Shown one piece after another: positions 43,575-52,850 of a DNA stretch of 64,000 bases (positions within the stretch are counted from its first letter, which is position 1; each line of letters opens with the position of its first letter). The position numbers were made by a program, and so were the translations under genes. The notes under the pieces were generated by a model. It worked only from the letters and a program-made list of their open reading frames with translations, searched no databases and was not told where the DNA came from. The stretch spans positions 62,001-126,000 of the forward strand of contig JACKPV010000026.1 in the NCBI GenBank assembly GCA_024233305.1. Direction: 5' to 3'. Source of the DNA: Verrucomicrobiales bacterium (lineage in GTDB: Bacteria; Verrucomicrobiota; Verrucomicrobiia; Limisphaerales; J093).

Positions 43575-44360
43575 GCCCAACCGCAGCCGGCGATAACCCG
43601 CGAAGGCGAGCAGACCGAGCACGGCGCCGAGGGCGTAATGCTGTGGCTCGGGAGTACTGATGACGATATGCGCATGGCCGGGCCCCGAGTTGTCGATGTG
43701 CGTCACCGGTCCGGCCAAATGGAAGTCCGTGGAGATGTCAACGCCGTTGAGCAGGTGATTCACCCCGTCGATGAGGAAGGTCCCGGGCTCGGCGTCGTGG
43801 GACCAGAGACCCGACCCCGTGAAGTCCAGGACATCGGACAGTATGATCGGCCCGTTCAGCGCGCCAAACCGGACGTCGTAGAACACTGAAAACGCATTGT
43901 CGAACGTCGTGTTGTCCACGGTCACGGTGCCCGCGGAGGCCGGGCCGCCTCTGGCCGATTGAAGGGTGATGTAATGTGTCCCCAGGCCGGCCCCGAGGTC
44001 GATGGGATTGACGCTCATGAGTTGGAGGGCGACGATCTCAATCGGAACGGTGTCTGGCAGCGGGGTCTCGACCGGAGCGGAACGGTAGATGAGGGTGTCC
44101 GTCAGGCCGAGGTTTTGGACCCCTATCGAACCGCCGAAGTCGAAGATCCCGATCGGAACCCCGGTGAATGGCTGGCCCATGAACTGCGTGCCGGGAGCGG
44201 TCCGCAACAGATCGTACCCCACCCCCACGACCGTCGCGGCATGACTGCTCGCGACGCAACTCGCGGCGACGAGCATCGCCAAGGCGCCACGGCGGAGCGC
44301 CCGTGCCCTGTGTGTGTCGAAGCTTGGCTGTCCGGAACTGTCTCGATCTGTCATCTTCAT
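43572..44360 (-). CDS. PEP-CTERM sorting domain protein
   Basis: A 262-residue exported protein. The signal segment is RRGALAMLVAASCVASSHA (ending about residue 41 from the chosen start; the first 25 residues are unusual and a later start is possible). The middle 190 residues are beta-rich with no known domain. The C-terminus is a PEP-CTERM tail: STPEPQHYALGAVLGLLAFA followed by GYRRLRLG, the motif, helix and basic end recognised by exosortase/archaeosortase-type enzymes. The protein is probably handled at the cell surface. No exosortase gene is in the window. Its stop codon is a repeat family 1 end. Confidence 0.85.
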   Translation of the reverse strand: MKMTDRDSSGQPSFDTHRARALRRGALAMLVAASCVASSHAATVVGVGYDLLRTAPGTQFMGQPFTGVPIGIFDFGGSIGVQNLGLTDTLIYRSAPVETPLPDTVPIEIVALQLMSVNPIDLGAGLGTHYITLQSARGGPASAGTVTVDNTTFDNAFSVFYDVRFGALNGPIILSDVLDFTGSGLWSHDAEPGTFLIDGVNHLLNGVDISTDFHLAGPVTHIDNSGPGHAHIVISTPEPQHYALGAVLGLLAFAGYRRLRLG

Positions 44361-45002
44361 TTTGCTGGCTTTCCAGTCAGGCCCGTCGGGGGACCGGTTT
44401 GCGGTGCGCCGCCTTGGTGAATCCGGGAGGGAAGCGGTCCGGGAGGGCAGAAAACCACCCGCCCACCACCGTCCTTCTGCTGCTCCCGCCGTTGCGGTGC
44501 AGCCCGGTTTGCAGAGTTCCTGCGTTCTGGAGCGCTTGGCCTACCGGCTGTGGTGCTTCGATTGCCGTCTCCCGATCACCGGACACCTGGCACTCCCAGG
44601 GCCGCGCCCCTCGGCTCATCAGTTCACTCAGCTTTCCCGTGACCTGACTCGTGAATTAATTTGGACGATTAGCAGAGAAAGCGGAACTGTCAAGCCAGAT
44701 TACAGGGATCCCCCGGGGCGGCGCGGCGGCGCGGCCCGTTGCGACGACGTCAGCGCAGCGTGTTGCTTCGGCAGGAGCGCGCCGAGCGAGGGATCGGACC
44801 TCGCCCAAGGGGGATCCGTTGGCTGCGGAGGCCGCCGCCTTTACGCGCTCCAAGGCGTCCTGGTCGTTGCGGAATCCAATCTGGAGATTGCTGGGGTGCG
44901 CCAGGGCCGTTTTGCTGAGGTCTGCCCGTTCGACCTCGTTTTCAGGCCTGGCGCCCGGCGGCGTCTTGCCGGCGGCGGCGGGTCGTGATGGGATGTGGGG
45001 CG
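44361..45002. other. Intergenic region without recognisable gene
   Basis: A 642-bp gap between the PEP-CTERM gene and the K+ channel gene. Open frames across it have no domain, signal or family resemblance. A short AT-rich patch (GTGAATTAATTTGGACGATT at 44650-44669) could be part of a promoter. Confidence 0.5.
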
Positions 45003-45464
45003 ATGATTGCCAAACTGCTGATTGCGTGGTGCCTGATGGCGGTGTGTGTGGTGGTTCATGCCGTGGGGATCGCCGTGGCCCTGCGCTGGATCCGGAACCG
45101 CCAGGAACCCCCGCCCCGCTTTCGGGAGTGGACGGGACGGTTCATCTGGATCGCCGGCTGGATCATTCTGCTGCACTTGCTCGAGATCGCGGCCTGGGCG
45201 GGCGTCTACGCGGTCGGCGGCGCGCTCCCTGAGATCTCGGCGGCGGTCTATTTCAGCGCTGTGACCTACACGACGACCGGTTACGGCGATCTGTTGCTGC
45301 CCGAGGCCTGGCGGTTGGTGGGCGGGGTCGAGGCGTTGACCGGCATTTTGATGTGCGGTTGGTCCACGGCTTTCTTCTTTGCGGTGGTGAGCCGCATGTA
45401 TGAAGGTCGAACGACGCCATCCGCAGGCGCCGCTACAGGGGAAGCCCTGGGGCAGAGCGAGTAG
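45003..45464 (+). CDS. Two-TM potassium channel
   Basis: A 153-residue membrane protein. Hydrophobic segments lie at about 3-25, 45-70 and 105-130, with the pore loop between the last two carrying the selectivity filter TYTTTGYGD. This arrangement matches simple KcsA-type channels, though with one extra N-terminal segment. The C-terminus is short and carries no RCK domain. I start at the ATG at 45003 after GGGATGTGGGG; a GTG at 44985 is an alternative. The D-lactate dehydrogenase gene follows 13 bp later. Confidence 0.85.
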   Translation: MIAKLLIAWCLMAVCVVVHAVGIAVALRWIRNRQEPPPRFREWTGRFIWIAGWIILLHLLEIAAWAGVYAVGGALPEISAAVYFSAVTYTTTGYGDLLLPEAWRLVGGVEALTGILMCGWSTAFFFAVVSRMYEGRTTPSAGAATGEALGQSE

Positions 45465-45477
45465 CCAAAGGCCGACC

Positions 45478-46482
45478 ATGATCACAACCGCTGTCTTCGA
45501 TACCAAACCCTACGATCAGGAGGCGCTGCTGCGAGCCGCCGCGGGCCCGGCCATCGACTGGCGGTTTCAGGAATTCCGCCTGACCGCGGAGACCGCCCCC
45601 CTGGCGGCCGGCGCGCAGGCGGTGTGCCTTTTTGTCAACGACCACGCGGATCGGGCATGTCTTGCAGCGCTGGCGGAACGGGGCGTGCGGTTGGTGGCGC
45701 TGCGTTGCACGGGCTTTAACAACGTGGACCTCGACGCCGCCCGGGCGTTGAAGCTGGTCGTGACCCGGGTGCCCGTTTACTCGCCGTATGCGGTGGCGGA
45801 GCACGCGGTCGCCCTGCTGCTCGCGCTCAACCGCAAGATCCACCGGGCGTTCAACCGGGTGCGGGAACTGAACTTCTCACTCAACGGCCTGGTTGGCTTC
45901 GACCTGCACGGAAAGACGGCCGGCATCTTTGGGACCGGGAAGATCGGCCGGATCGTGGCGCAGATTCTGCGCGGCTTCGGCATGCGGGTGCTGGCCTACG
46001 ATCCCGTTCCCAACCCGGAATGGGCCGGGCGGCACGGCGTCGAGTATGCGGACGTTTCCTCGCTGGCCGGCTTCAGCGATGTGCTGTCGCTCCACGTGCC
46101 GCTCACTCCCGAAACGCGTCACCTCATCCGCGCGGAAACCCTCGAGGCGATGAAGCCGGGCGCGATCCTGATCAACGTGAGCCGGGGAGCGTTGATCGAC
46201 ACGAAGGCCTTGATCCAGGCGTTGAAGTCCGGGCGACTGGGCGGCGTGGCCCTCGATGTCTACGAGGAAGAGGAGGGGATCTTCTTCGAGGACCTTTCAG
46301 GACAGGTTTTGCAGGACGACGAACTGGCCCGGTTGCTGACCTTCCCGAACGTGCTCATCACCTCGCACCAAGCGTTCCTGACCCACGAGGCCCTGTCGGA
46401 CATTGCCCGCACCACGGTGGCGAACCTCCGGGCGCTCGGGGAGGGGACGGCGTTCGTGGAGGGTTCGGTGCTGACCTGCTGA
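45478..46482 (+). CDS. ldhA: D-lactate dehydrogenase (2-hydroxyacid dehydrogenase)
   Basis: A 334-residue cytoplasmic enzyme reducing pyruvate to D-lactate with NADH. Diagnostic segments are LVALRCTGFNNVDL (Arg and substrate loop), AVAEHAVALLLALNRK, the nucleotide-binding AGIFGTGKIGRIVA, NVSRGALID and the long EEEEGIFFEDLSGQ loop with the downstream LITSHQAFLT His, which is characteristic of LdhA rather than of glycerate dehydrogenase. The length is normal. The TGA stop (46480-46482) is also the first three bases of a repeat family 1 element. Confidence 0.93.
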   Translation: MITTAVFDTKPYDQEALLRAAAGPAIDWRFQEFRLTAETAPLAAGAQAVCLFVNDHADRACLAALAERGVRLVALRCTGFNNVDLDAARALKLVVTRVPVYSPYAVAEHAVALLLALNRKIHRAFNRVRELNFSLNGLVGFDLHGKTAGIFGTGKIGRIVAQILRGFGMRVLAYDPVPNPEWAGRHGVEYADVSSLAGFSDVLSLHVPLTPETRHLIRAETLEAMKPGAILINVSRGALIDTKALIQALKSGRLGGVALDVYEEEEGIFFEDLSGQVLQDDELARLLTFPNVLITSHQAFLTHEALSDIARTTVANLRALGEGTAFVEGSVLTC

Positions 46483-46679
46483 GCCGTAACCATGCAGTGG
46501 GATTCACCACGGATGGGCGCGGATGGGCACGGATATTGAGGGAAACCAGAATCGCGCGCCCTGGGTTCGGGCTCACCATTTAGTGAGGTTTCCCGGCTTC
46601 TCCGCCATGGCGGCAGCGCCGTGCCCCATCCGTGGCATCCGTGCCCATCCGCGGTCCTTTGACTGAATCGATACGGCTG
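46481..46679 (-). repeat. Dispersed repeat family 1, copy C, inverted
   Basis: Near-identical to copies A and B but in the opposite orientation: GAGCCGTAACCATGCAGTGG at the left, GACTGAATCGATACGGCTG at the right. With the preceding T it forms the ldhA stop codon. The rest of the gap before ilvC (46680-47017) contains no other gene or riboswitch that I can recognise. Confidence 0.92.
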
Positions 46680-47017
46680 AGGGCGGTCCGGCCGCGACGT
46701 CCCCGCTCCGCCCTGCCGGGGTCCTTGATTGTCATCCGCCTTGCTTACTGCGGCTCGCCCGATCTGCGCCGTCCTCACCCGATCGGTCAACCGGACGTCG
46801 CGGGGGGAGGCCCTCCTGGTCACGTTCGACCTCTATGTCGTGCCGGCACACAGGAGCGCCGGCTTTTTCCTGGGCAGGGGAATTCGCGCGCGGGCGGGGT
46901 GAGGAAAACCGTTTGACTGACCGGCGAACCAGATTAGGATCGCTGGCTTGCTTGATCAGTGAGCGATAACCAAACCCGGCGGGCGCGAGCCCGCCATGAA
47001 AGAGACGGACAAGACCC

Positions 47018-48118
47018 ATGGCAGTGATTGATTTCGGCGGCGTGAAGGAAAACGTCGTGACGCGCAAGGAATTCCCGATGGCGAAGGCCCGCAAGGTGCT
47101 CAAGAACGAGACCATTGCGATCATCGGCTACGGCGTGCAGGGCCCGGCCCAGTCGTTGAACCTCCGGGACAACGGCTTCAACGTCATCATCGGCCAGGAC
47201 AAGCGCTTCAAGAAGGACTGGGACCGCGCGCGGAAGGACGGTTGGGTTCCGGGCAAGACGCTGTTCGACATCGCGGAGGCCGTGCAGCGCGGAACGATCA
47301 TCCAGATCCTGGTTTCCGACGCCGCGCAGCGGGCCATCTGGCCGCTGGTGAAGGCGAACCTCAAGGACGGCGATGCGCTGTATTTTTCGCACGGCTTCTC
47401 GGTGGCGTACAAGGCGAAGACCAAGGTCGTCGCGCCCGCCAACGTCGATGTGATCATGGTCGCCCCGAAGGGCTCGGGCACCTCGGTGCGCCGCAACTTC
47501 CTGACCGGCGCCGGGATCAACTCGAGTTACGCTGTCGAGCAGGACGCCACTGGCCGGGCCGAGGAGCGTTGCCTGGCGGTGGGCATCGGCATCGGTTCGG
47601 GCTACCTCTTCCCGACCACCTTCCAGCACGAGGTCTTCAGCGATCTGACCGGCGAGCGCGGGGTGTTGATGGGCGCGCTGGCGGGCATCATGGAGGCGCA
47701 GTACGACGTGCTGCGCCAGCAGGGCCACACACCGAGCGAAGCGTTCAACGAGACGGTCGAGGAATTGACGCAGAGCCTCATTCGCCTGGTGGACGAGAAC
47801 GGCATGGACTGGATGTACGCCAACTGCTCGGCCACCGCCCAGCGCGGCGCCCTGGACTGGAAGCCGAAGTTCAAGAAGGCGGTCCTGCCGGTGTTCAAGG
47901 ATCTCTATCAGCGCGTCAAGGACGGGCGGGAATGCGCGCGGGTGCTTTCCGCCTGCGGCAAGGCCGACTACCAGCAGCAGCTCGGGAAGGAACTCGACGA
48001 GATCGGGAACTCCGAGATGTGGCAGGCCGGCAAGGCCGTCCGCACGCTTCGTCCGAAGGAATCGGGCAAGACCATCTCGAAGGGAACCAAGGGGGTTGGC
48101 GGGCGCGCCCGCAACTGA
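47018..48118 (+). CDS. ilvC: Ketol-acid reductoisomerase, fungal-like
   Basis: A 366-residue enzyme of branched-chain amino acid synthesis that isomerises and reduces acetolactate with NADPH and Mg2+. The nucleotide motif IAIIGYGVQGPAQSLNLRDN is followed by DGWVPGKTLFDIAEAVQRGT and APKGSGTSVRRNF, and the C-terminal PSEAFNETVEELTQSL block contains the metal-binding Glu. The wording is far closer to yeast Ilv5 than to the E. coli or Bacillus forms, as is known for Bacteroidetes-type enzymes. It stands alone, without ilvB, ilvN or ilvD. A clear terminator follows. Confidence 0.96.
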   Translation: MAVIDFGGVKENVVTRKEFPMAKARKVLKNETIAIIGYGVQGPAQSLNLRDNGFNVIIGQDKRFKKDWDRARKDGWVPGKTLFDIAEAVQRGTIIQILVSDAAQRAIWPLVKANLKDGDALYFSHGFSVAYKAKTKVVAPANVDVIMVAPKGSGTSVRRNFLTGAGINSSYAVEQDATGRAEERCLAVGIGIGSGYLFPTTFQHEVFSDLTGERGVLMGALAGIMEAQYDVLRQQGHTPSEAFNETVEELTQSLIRLVDENGMDWMYANCSATAQRGALDWKPKFKKAVLPVFKDLYQRVKDGRECARVLSACGKADYQQQLGKELDEIGNSEMWQAGKAVRTLRPKESGKTISKGTKGVGGRARN

Positions 48119-48142
48119 GGTTGCTTCCCAGGCACGCGAGAC

Positions 48143-48173
48143 GGGGCGGCTCACGGGCCGCCCCTTTGCTTTG
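48143..48173 (+). terminator. Rho-independent terminator after ilvC
   Basis: GGGGCGGC-TCACGG-GCCGCCCC, an 8-bp GC stem with a 6-base loop, followed by TTTGCTTT, 25 bp after the ilvC stop. Confidence 0.85.
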
Positions 48174-48231
48174 GCCCCGACCGGTTGCCGCGCGGGACCC
48201 GCCGCACCCCGGATCGGGGAAGGCCGGTGAG

Positions 48232-49395
48232 ATGGCCCTTGGCGGCGCCGCGCGCGTTCGCGAGATTTCCGCCGTGCGCTATTTCGACCACAACGCCACC
48301 CACCCGCTGTCAGCCGCGGCACGCACCGCGTGGCTCGCGGCGGTCGCGCGGTTTCCGGCCAACCCTTCGAGCCCGCATCGCTGGGGCGCGCGGGCGGAGG
48401 CGGCGCTGCACGACGCCCGGTTGGCGGTGGCTGCCTGGCTGGATGCCCCGCCGCTCGACATCGTGTGGACCTCGGGGGCCACCGAGGCCGCCAACATGCT
48501 CATGCACTCGGCCGCCCGGCAGGGTTCCGGCGAGGCCTGGGTTTCCGCCATCGAACATCCATGCGTCATCGCCGCCGCCCGGCGCTGGTTCGGTAACCGC
48601 GTGAGGCAAATCCCGGCGACGCCCGAAGGCGTGGTGGACTTGAACTGGCTGGATCACCGCATTCGCCGCGCCCACCCCGACCTGGTGGCGATCATGGCAG
48701 CGAACAACGAGACCGGGGTGCTGCAACCGTGGCCGGCGGCCCTCGCCTGGTGCCGGGAACACGGGGTGGCTTTCGCCTGCGACGCGGCCCAGTGGATCGG
48801 CCGGCTGCCGGCCCAGGGGCTCGGCGGAGCCGATTATGTCTTCGGATGCGCCCACAAATTCGGCGGCCCGCTCGGGGTGGGCTTCATGAAGGCGCCGGGG
48901 ACGTTTCATCCGCTGCTGGTGGGCGGACCGCAAGAGGACGGGCGGCGCGCCGGGACGGAGAACGTCGCCGGCATTCTGGCGATGCGGGCGGCTTGGGAGG
49001 AACGTGAGCAGGCCATGCGCGAAGGCGCGGTCATGCGTCTCGAGCCGCACCGCGACGCGTTCATCGGGCAACTGAAGGAGCGGCTTCCGGGCGGCGCTAT
49101 CCTGGGCGAGGGCTGTCCGCGGCTGTGGAATACGGTGGCGGCGCTGATGCCGCCGGTGGTGGATTGCCGGCGCCGTTGGGTGGTCCAGTTGGACCGGCTC
49201 GGCTTTGCGGTCTCGACCGGCTCGGCCTGCGCCAGCGGCAAGGAACAGCCTTCCCACGTGCTGCGGGCCATGGGCGTCCCGGACGCGACCGCCGACCGGG
49301 TGTTGCGTTTCAGCGCGGGCTGGGAGACGGGAGCGGCGGACTGGCAGGCGTTGCTCGACGCCGTGCTGACGGCCGCGCGGGAGATGGCGCGGTAG
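48232..49395 (+). CDS. Cysteine desulfurase (NifS-like)
   Basis: A 387-residue PLP enzyme that takes sulfur from cysteine for Fe-S clusters or other thio compounds. The N-terminal motif YFDHNATHPL, the AHPDLVAIMAANNETGVLQP block, the PLP Lys in VFGCAHKFGGPLG and the active Cys in VSTGSACASGKEQPSHVL are all present. The tail length resembles NifS rather than SufS. I use the ATG at 48232 preceded by GGTGAG; a GTG at 48274 is a possible alternative. No isc or suf scaffold gene lies nearby, so the acceptor is unknown. Confidence 0.9.
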   Translation: MALGGAARVREISAVRYFDHNATHPLSAAARTAWLAAVARFPANPSSPHRWGARAEAALHDARLAVAAWLDAPPLDIVWTSGATEAANMLMHSAARQGSGEAWVSAIEHPCVIAAARRWFGNRVRQIPATPEGVVDLNWLDHRIRRAHPDLVAIMAANNETGVLQPWPAALAWCREHGVAFACDAAQWIGRLPAQGLGGADYVFGCAHKFGGPLGVGFMKAPGTFHPLLVGGPQEDGRRAGTENVAGILAMRAAWEEREQAMREGAVMRLEPHRDAFIGQLKERLPGGAILGEGCPRLWNTVAALMPPVVDCRRRWVVQLDRLGFAVSTGSACASGKEQPSHVLRAMGVPDATADRVLRFSAGWETGAADWQALLDAVLTAAREMAR

Positions 49396-49465
49396 GCAAG
49401 CGCCCGCCGCGGTGCGGGGTCGCGGGGGGGCGCCGTGGGATGTTCCTTCGCTGCGAAGCCGGGAA

Positions 49466-50929
49466 TCAGACCTGCTCGGGGACCACGAAAGGCTCGCGGT
49501 AAAAGCGGCTCAGCAGCAGGTTGGCTGCGGGATTTCCGTTGAACGTCTCCCGGGCGGCATCGAATTCGAGCTTGGGCCCGAGGCAATAGGTGTTCCGGGC
49601 GGGATCGACCCCGATGGCCTGGGTGTTCTCGAGCACGGTCATCATGGCGTCGCTGATGACGGACGAGGAGCCGAGCCGGTCGGTCTGCATGCCGAACGGC
49701 ACTTCGTTGCCGAGCCGGTAGGAGATGTTTCCGAGGTGGCACAGGGCGCTCGAATAGTGTCCCTCGAGGATGTCCGCGTGCAGTTCGTCGACCTTCCGCG
49801 AACGCACGGCGTGGATGAAGTTCTCGAACTGGCCGCCGGGGCCGCGTTTGACTTCGACGTCCACCAGGGATTCGCCTTCGCCCTTGCCGGCGGGGAAGAA
49901 CTTCTGGCCCCGGATGACGCCGCCCTCGAGGTAGAACTCGTTGTCCACCTGGTTCGGGAACTCGGGCATCCGGCCGACCAACCCCCGGGTCTCGAAGACA
50001 ATCAAGCTTTCGCCGAAGTCGAACACGCTCAACTCCATGTTCGGCGTTTGGGCCTGGTCTTTGAAGTTTGGACCGTCAACGTAGCGTCCGCCCATGGTGA
50101 CGACGCTCCGCGGCAGGGTCGCGCCCTGGATGGCCCAGCGGGCGATGTCGATCTGATGCACGCCCTGATTGCCCATGTCCCCATTGCCGAAGTCCCAGAA
50201 CCAGTGCCAGTTGTAGTGGACCAGATTGTCGTGGTAGGGCTGTTCGGGAGCGGGTCCGAGCCAGAGATTGAAGTCCAGGTTCTCGGGGGCGTCGCGATAG
50301 GGCTTGAAGCCAATGCTCCAGCGGGGTTTGCAGCAATACCCTTTGGAGACGAGCAGGCGGCCGTACTTGCCGCTTTGGATGGCGGCCACGGTGCGGGCCC
50401 AGCCGGCGCTCGACCGGCTCTGGGTGCCGTGCTGCACGATCCGCTTGTACTTCCGTGCCGCCTCAACGGCTTTGCGCCCCTCGAACACGTTGTGACTGCA
50501 CGGTTTCTCGACGTAGACATCCTTGCCGGCCTGACAACCCCACACGGTGAGCAGCGCATGGGAGTGGTTGGTGGTGGCGATCGAGATGGCATCGACCTCG
50601 CCGGAGTCCAGGAGTTCCCGGGCGTCGACGAAGGTCTTCACGGGGTTGCCGTCATTGGCGAGCTTTTCCGCGCGGGCCGCGAGCACCTTGTGATCGACGT
50701 CGCAAAGGGCGACGAGGCGGACGCCGTCGATCTTGCGGAACTCGTCGATGTGGTTGCTGCCGCGCCCGTTGACCCCGACGACGGCGATGCGAATGTCGCC
50801 ATTGGCGCCGAGGACGCGGCTGAGGGGGCTGGCCAGCGCGAGGCCGAAGCCGGCGGCGGACGTGTGCTTGAGGAACGACCGGCGGGTCACGGTGGCGCCG
50901 GCGGCGGGCGGGAGGGAGGTAGGCTTCAT
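49466..50929 (-). CDS. Gfo/Idh/MocA family oxidoreductase, Tat-exported
   Basis: A 487-residue protein. Start at 50929 gives MKPTSLPPAAGATVTRRSFL, a twin-arginine signal. The Rossmann motif is IAVVGVNGRGSNHI, the EKP loop VEKPCSHNVFEGRK, and the second half carries NWHWFWDFGNGDMGNQG and DIARW, typical of the large verrucomicrobial/planctomycetal subfamily. Likely a periplasmic sugar oxidoreductase. It is divergent from the hpf gene, 131 bp apart. Confidence 0.88.
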   Translation of the reverse strand: MKPTSLPPAAGATVTRRSFLKHTSAAGFGLALASPLSRVLGANGDIRIAVVGVNGRGSNHIDEFRKIDGVRLVALCDVDHKVLAARAEKLANDGNPVKTFVDARELLDSGEVDAISIATTNHSHALLTVWGCQAGKDVYVEKPCSHNVFEGRKAVEAARKYKRIVQHGTQSRSSAGWARTVAAIQSGKYGRLLVSKGYCCKPRWSIGFKPYRDAPENLDFNLWLGPAPEQPYHDNLVHYNWHWFWDFGNGDMGNQGVHQIDIARWAIQGATLPRSVVTMGGRYVDGPNFKDQAQTPNMELSVFDFGESLIVFETRGLVGRMPEFPNQVDNEFYLEGGVIRGQKFFPAGKGEGESLVDVEVKRGPGGQFENFIHAVRSRKVDELHADILEGHYSSALCHLGNISYRLGNEVPFGMQTDRLGSSSVISDAMMTVLENTQAIGVDPARNTYCLGPKLEFDAARETFNGNPAANLLLSRFYREPFVVPEQV

Positions 50930-51060
50930 AAGGCTGTGCTTTCGGTGAATTGCGACCGCCATGGTGGCGCAAACCGGACCGGACCGCAACGCCGCATTCG
51001 GAGGATGACTTCTTTACAGTTGCGCTGGATTTTGGCCGCGCGGCCCGGCATCTTAGCCCC

Positions 51061-51414
51061 ATGAAGTTCGTCCTCACGACCCACAACGTCTCCACCAGCG
51101 AGGCGATCGAGGATCATATTCTGGCGCGGATCGACAAGCTGGAGCACCTGGACCGGCGGGCCATCGAGACCCGCGTGATCATCGAGCACGACAAGACGCG
51201 TGCTCCCGAAAAGCAGTTCAAGTGTTCGGTGCGGCTGGCGGTGCGCGGTCCGGACCTGTTCGCGGAGGACGTCGAGGGGGACCTCTACGCGGCGATCGAT
51301 GTCGTCTTCAAGAAGATCGAGCAGCAGGTGCGCAAATTGCACAACAAGCGCAAGGCCGTGCGTCAGACCACGGCCTCGCGGCTGAAGCGGAAGCTGCAAG
51401 AGGAACCTCTCTAA
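51061..51414 (+). CDS. hpf: Ribosome hibernation-promoting factor, short form
   Basis: A 117-residue protein of the HPF/RaiA (sigma-54 modulation) family: MKFVLTTHNVSTSEAIEDHI, then IDKLEHLDRRAIETRVIIEH and a basic C-terminal helix. It binds the 30S decoding site and stores ribosomes in stationary phase. The start at 51061 avoids an unlikely 37-residue extension. The short form lacks the dimerising C-terminal domain of long HPF. Confidence 0.92.
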   Translation: MKFVLTTHNVSTSEAIEDHILARIDKLEHLDRRAIETRVIIEHDKTRAPEKQFKCSVRLAVRGPDLFAEDVEGDLYAAIDVVFKKIEQQVRKLHNKRKAVRQTTASRLKRKLQEEPL

Positions 51415-51587
51415 CCGCCGGCGCCCCCGGACCGGCGGGGCCGGGCGCGCGCCCATGGGAGTGCATCCCGGCGGCTGCAGCGCCAGAGGCGTCGTCGAGT
51501 CCACCCGGCAGAACTTCCGTGGCTGGCCGGCTCATCCCTCCGGTTCCGGGGCCTCCGCAGACATCTGCTCCCCGTCCGCTGTCGGAC

Positions 51588-51592
51588 GGAGG
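51588..51592 (+). promoter_or_regulatory. Shine-Dalgarno sequence deciding the amidohydrolase start
   Basis: GGAGG, seven bases ahead of the GTG at 51600. This supports a start inside the longer open frame that begins at 51222 and would overlap hpf. Confidence 0.7.
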
Positions 51593-51599
51593 CGGGGCC

Positions 51600-52850
51600 G
51601 TGCTGCTTCGGGCTCGCTGGGTGGTCCCCGTGGCCGCCGAACCCATCCCCGACGGCGCCCTCTGCGTCCGCGACGGGCGGATTCAGTCGGTGGGCCGTTG
51701 GCGGGATTTGCGGCATTTACCGGTGACCGCCCGGGAGGACTTGGGGGAGGTCATTGTCTGTCCCGGACTCGTCAACGCGCACTGCCATCTGGATTACACC
51801 GGCCTCGCCGGGCACCTTCCTCCCCAGGCCTCCTTCACGGCGTGGATCCAGAGCATCAAGGGCGCGAAAGGACTGCAATCCCCGGAGGATGTCCGGGAGG
51901 CGTGGCGCGTGGGCGCGGCGATGCTGTTGCGCAACGGCGTCACCACCGTCGGGGACATCGAGGCGTTTCCGGAACTGCAACCCTCCCTCGTTCGCGAGAC
52001 GGGGCTGCGGGTGGTTTCCTTCCTGGAATTGATCCGAATTCGGGCGGATGCCCCGGTCGAGGACGCGGTCGACCAGGGCGGCAAATGGTTGCGGGATCTG
52101 GGGGAGGCGGGGTTGCGGGCCGGCCTGTCGCCGCATGCTCCCTATTCGACCACGCCCCTGCTCCGGCGGCGGTGCGCGGAGCTCGCCGTCCGGTGCGGCG
52201 CCCCGGTTTCGATGCACCTCGCGGAATCCGCGGAGGAATTCGAGATGTTCATGGCCGGCGAGGGAGCGCTGCTCGAATGGCTCGCCCGCAACGGGCGCGC
52301 CGTGGACGATTGCGGCGGGCGCTCACCGGTGCAGGTGGCGGCGGATGCGGGTCTGCTCGGGCCGCGTTTCCTGGCCGTGCACGTCAACTACCTGGCTCCC
52401 GGCGATGCCGAACGGTTGGCCGGCGCCGGGGCGAGCGTCGCGCACTGCCCCCGGAGCCACGCCTACTTCCGGCACCAGCCGTTTCCCTGGGAGGAACTCC
52501 GCGCGGCCGGAGTCAACGTCTGTCTGGCGACAGACAGTCTGGCCACGGTGCGAACGACGCGGCGGCGCGCGCTGCAACTCGATTTGTTCGCCGAAGCCCG
52601 GCGCTTCCGGACGGCACACCCCGGCGTTGCCCTGGCGGAGTTGCTCGGGATGGTGACCCGCCACCCGGCCGCGGCGCTCGGAATGACCGGCGAGGTGGGG
52701 ATTCTCGCCGCCGGCGCCTGCGCTGACTTGATCGCCGTGCCCTCCGCGGCCCAGAGCGGTTCCCCCCTAGAGGGGCTGTTCGAGGCGGCGGGCCCGCCGC
52801 TGGGCACGATGGTGGGCGGTCGTTGGGTTTCGCGGAGGGAAGGATCATGA
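51600..52850 (+). CDS. Amidohydrolase family deaminase/hydrolase
   Basis: A 416-residue TIM-barrel metal hydrolase. The metal-binding motifs are VNAHCHLDYTG (HxH), SPHAPYST, MHLAESAEE, the HCPRSHAYF segment and the late Asp in CLATDSLAT. This pattern fits the cytosine-deaminase/atrazine-chlorohydrolase group, which includes S-adenosylhomocysteine and aminofutalosine deaminases. I cannot choose among them from sequence. It starts with GTG at 51600 after a strong ribosome-binding site and overlaps the SDR gene by 4 bp (ATGA), so the two are co-translated. Cytoplasmic. Confidence 0.87.
   Translation: MLLRARWVVPVAAEPIPDGALCVRDGRIQSVGRWRDLRHLPVTAREDLGEVIVCPGLVNAHCHLDYTGLAGHLPPQASFTAWIQSIKGAKGLQSPEDVREAWRVGAAMLLRNGVTTVGDIEAFPELQPSLVRETGLRVVSFLELIRIRADAPVEDAVDQGGKWLRDLGEAGLRAGLSPHAPYSTTPLLRRRCAELAVRCGAPVSMHLAESAEEFEMFMAGEGALLEWLARNGRAVDDCGGRSPVQVAADAGLLGPRFLAVHVNYLAPGDAERLAGAGASVAHCPRSHAYFRHQPFPWEELRAAGVNVCLATDSLATVRTTRRRALQLDLFAEARRFRTAHPGVALAELLGMVTRHPAAALGMTGEVGILAAGACADLIAVPSAAQSGSPLEGLFEAAGPPLGTMVGGRWVSRREGS

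Noticed and set aside
46680..47017. Leader or riboswitch ahead of ilvC
   Set aside because: No T-box, attenuator peptide or known riboswitch core could be recognised; only repeat family 1 and plain sequence are seen.
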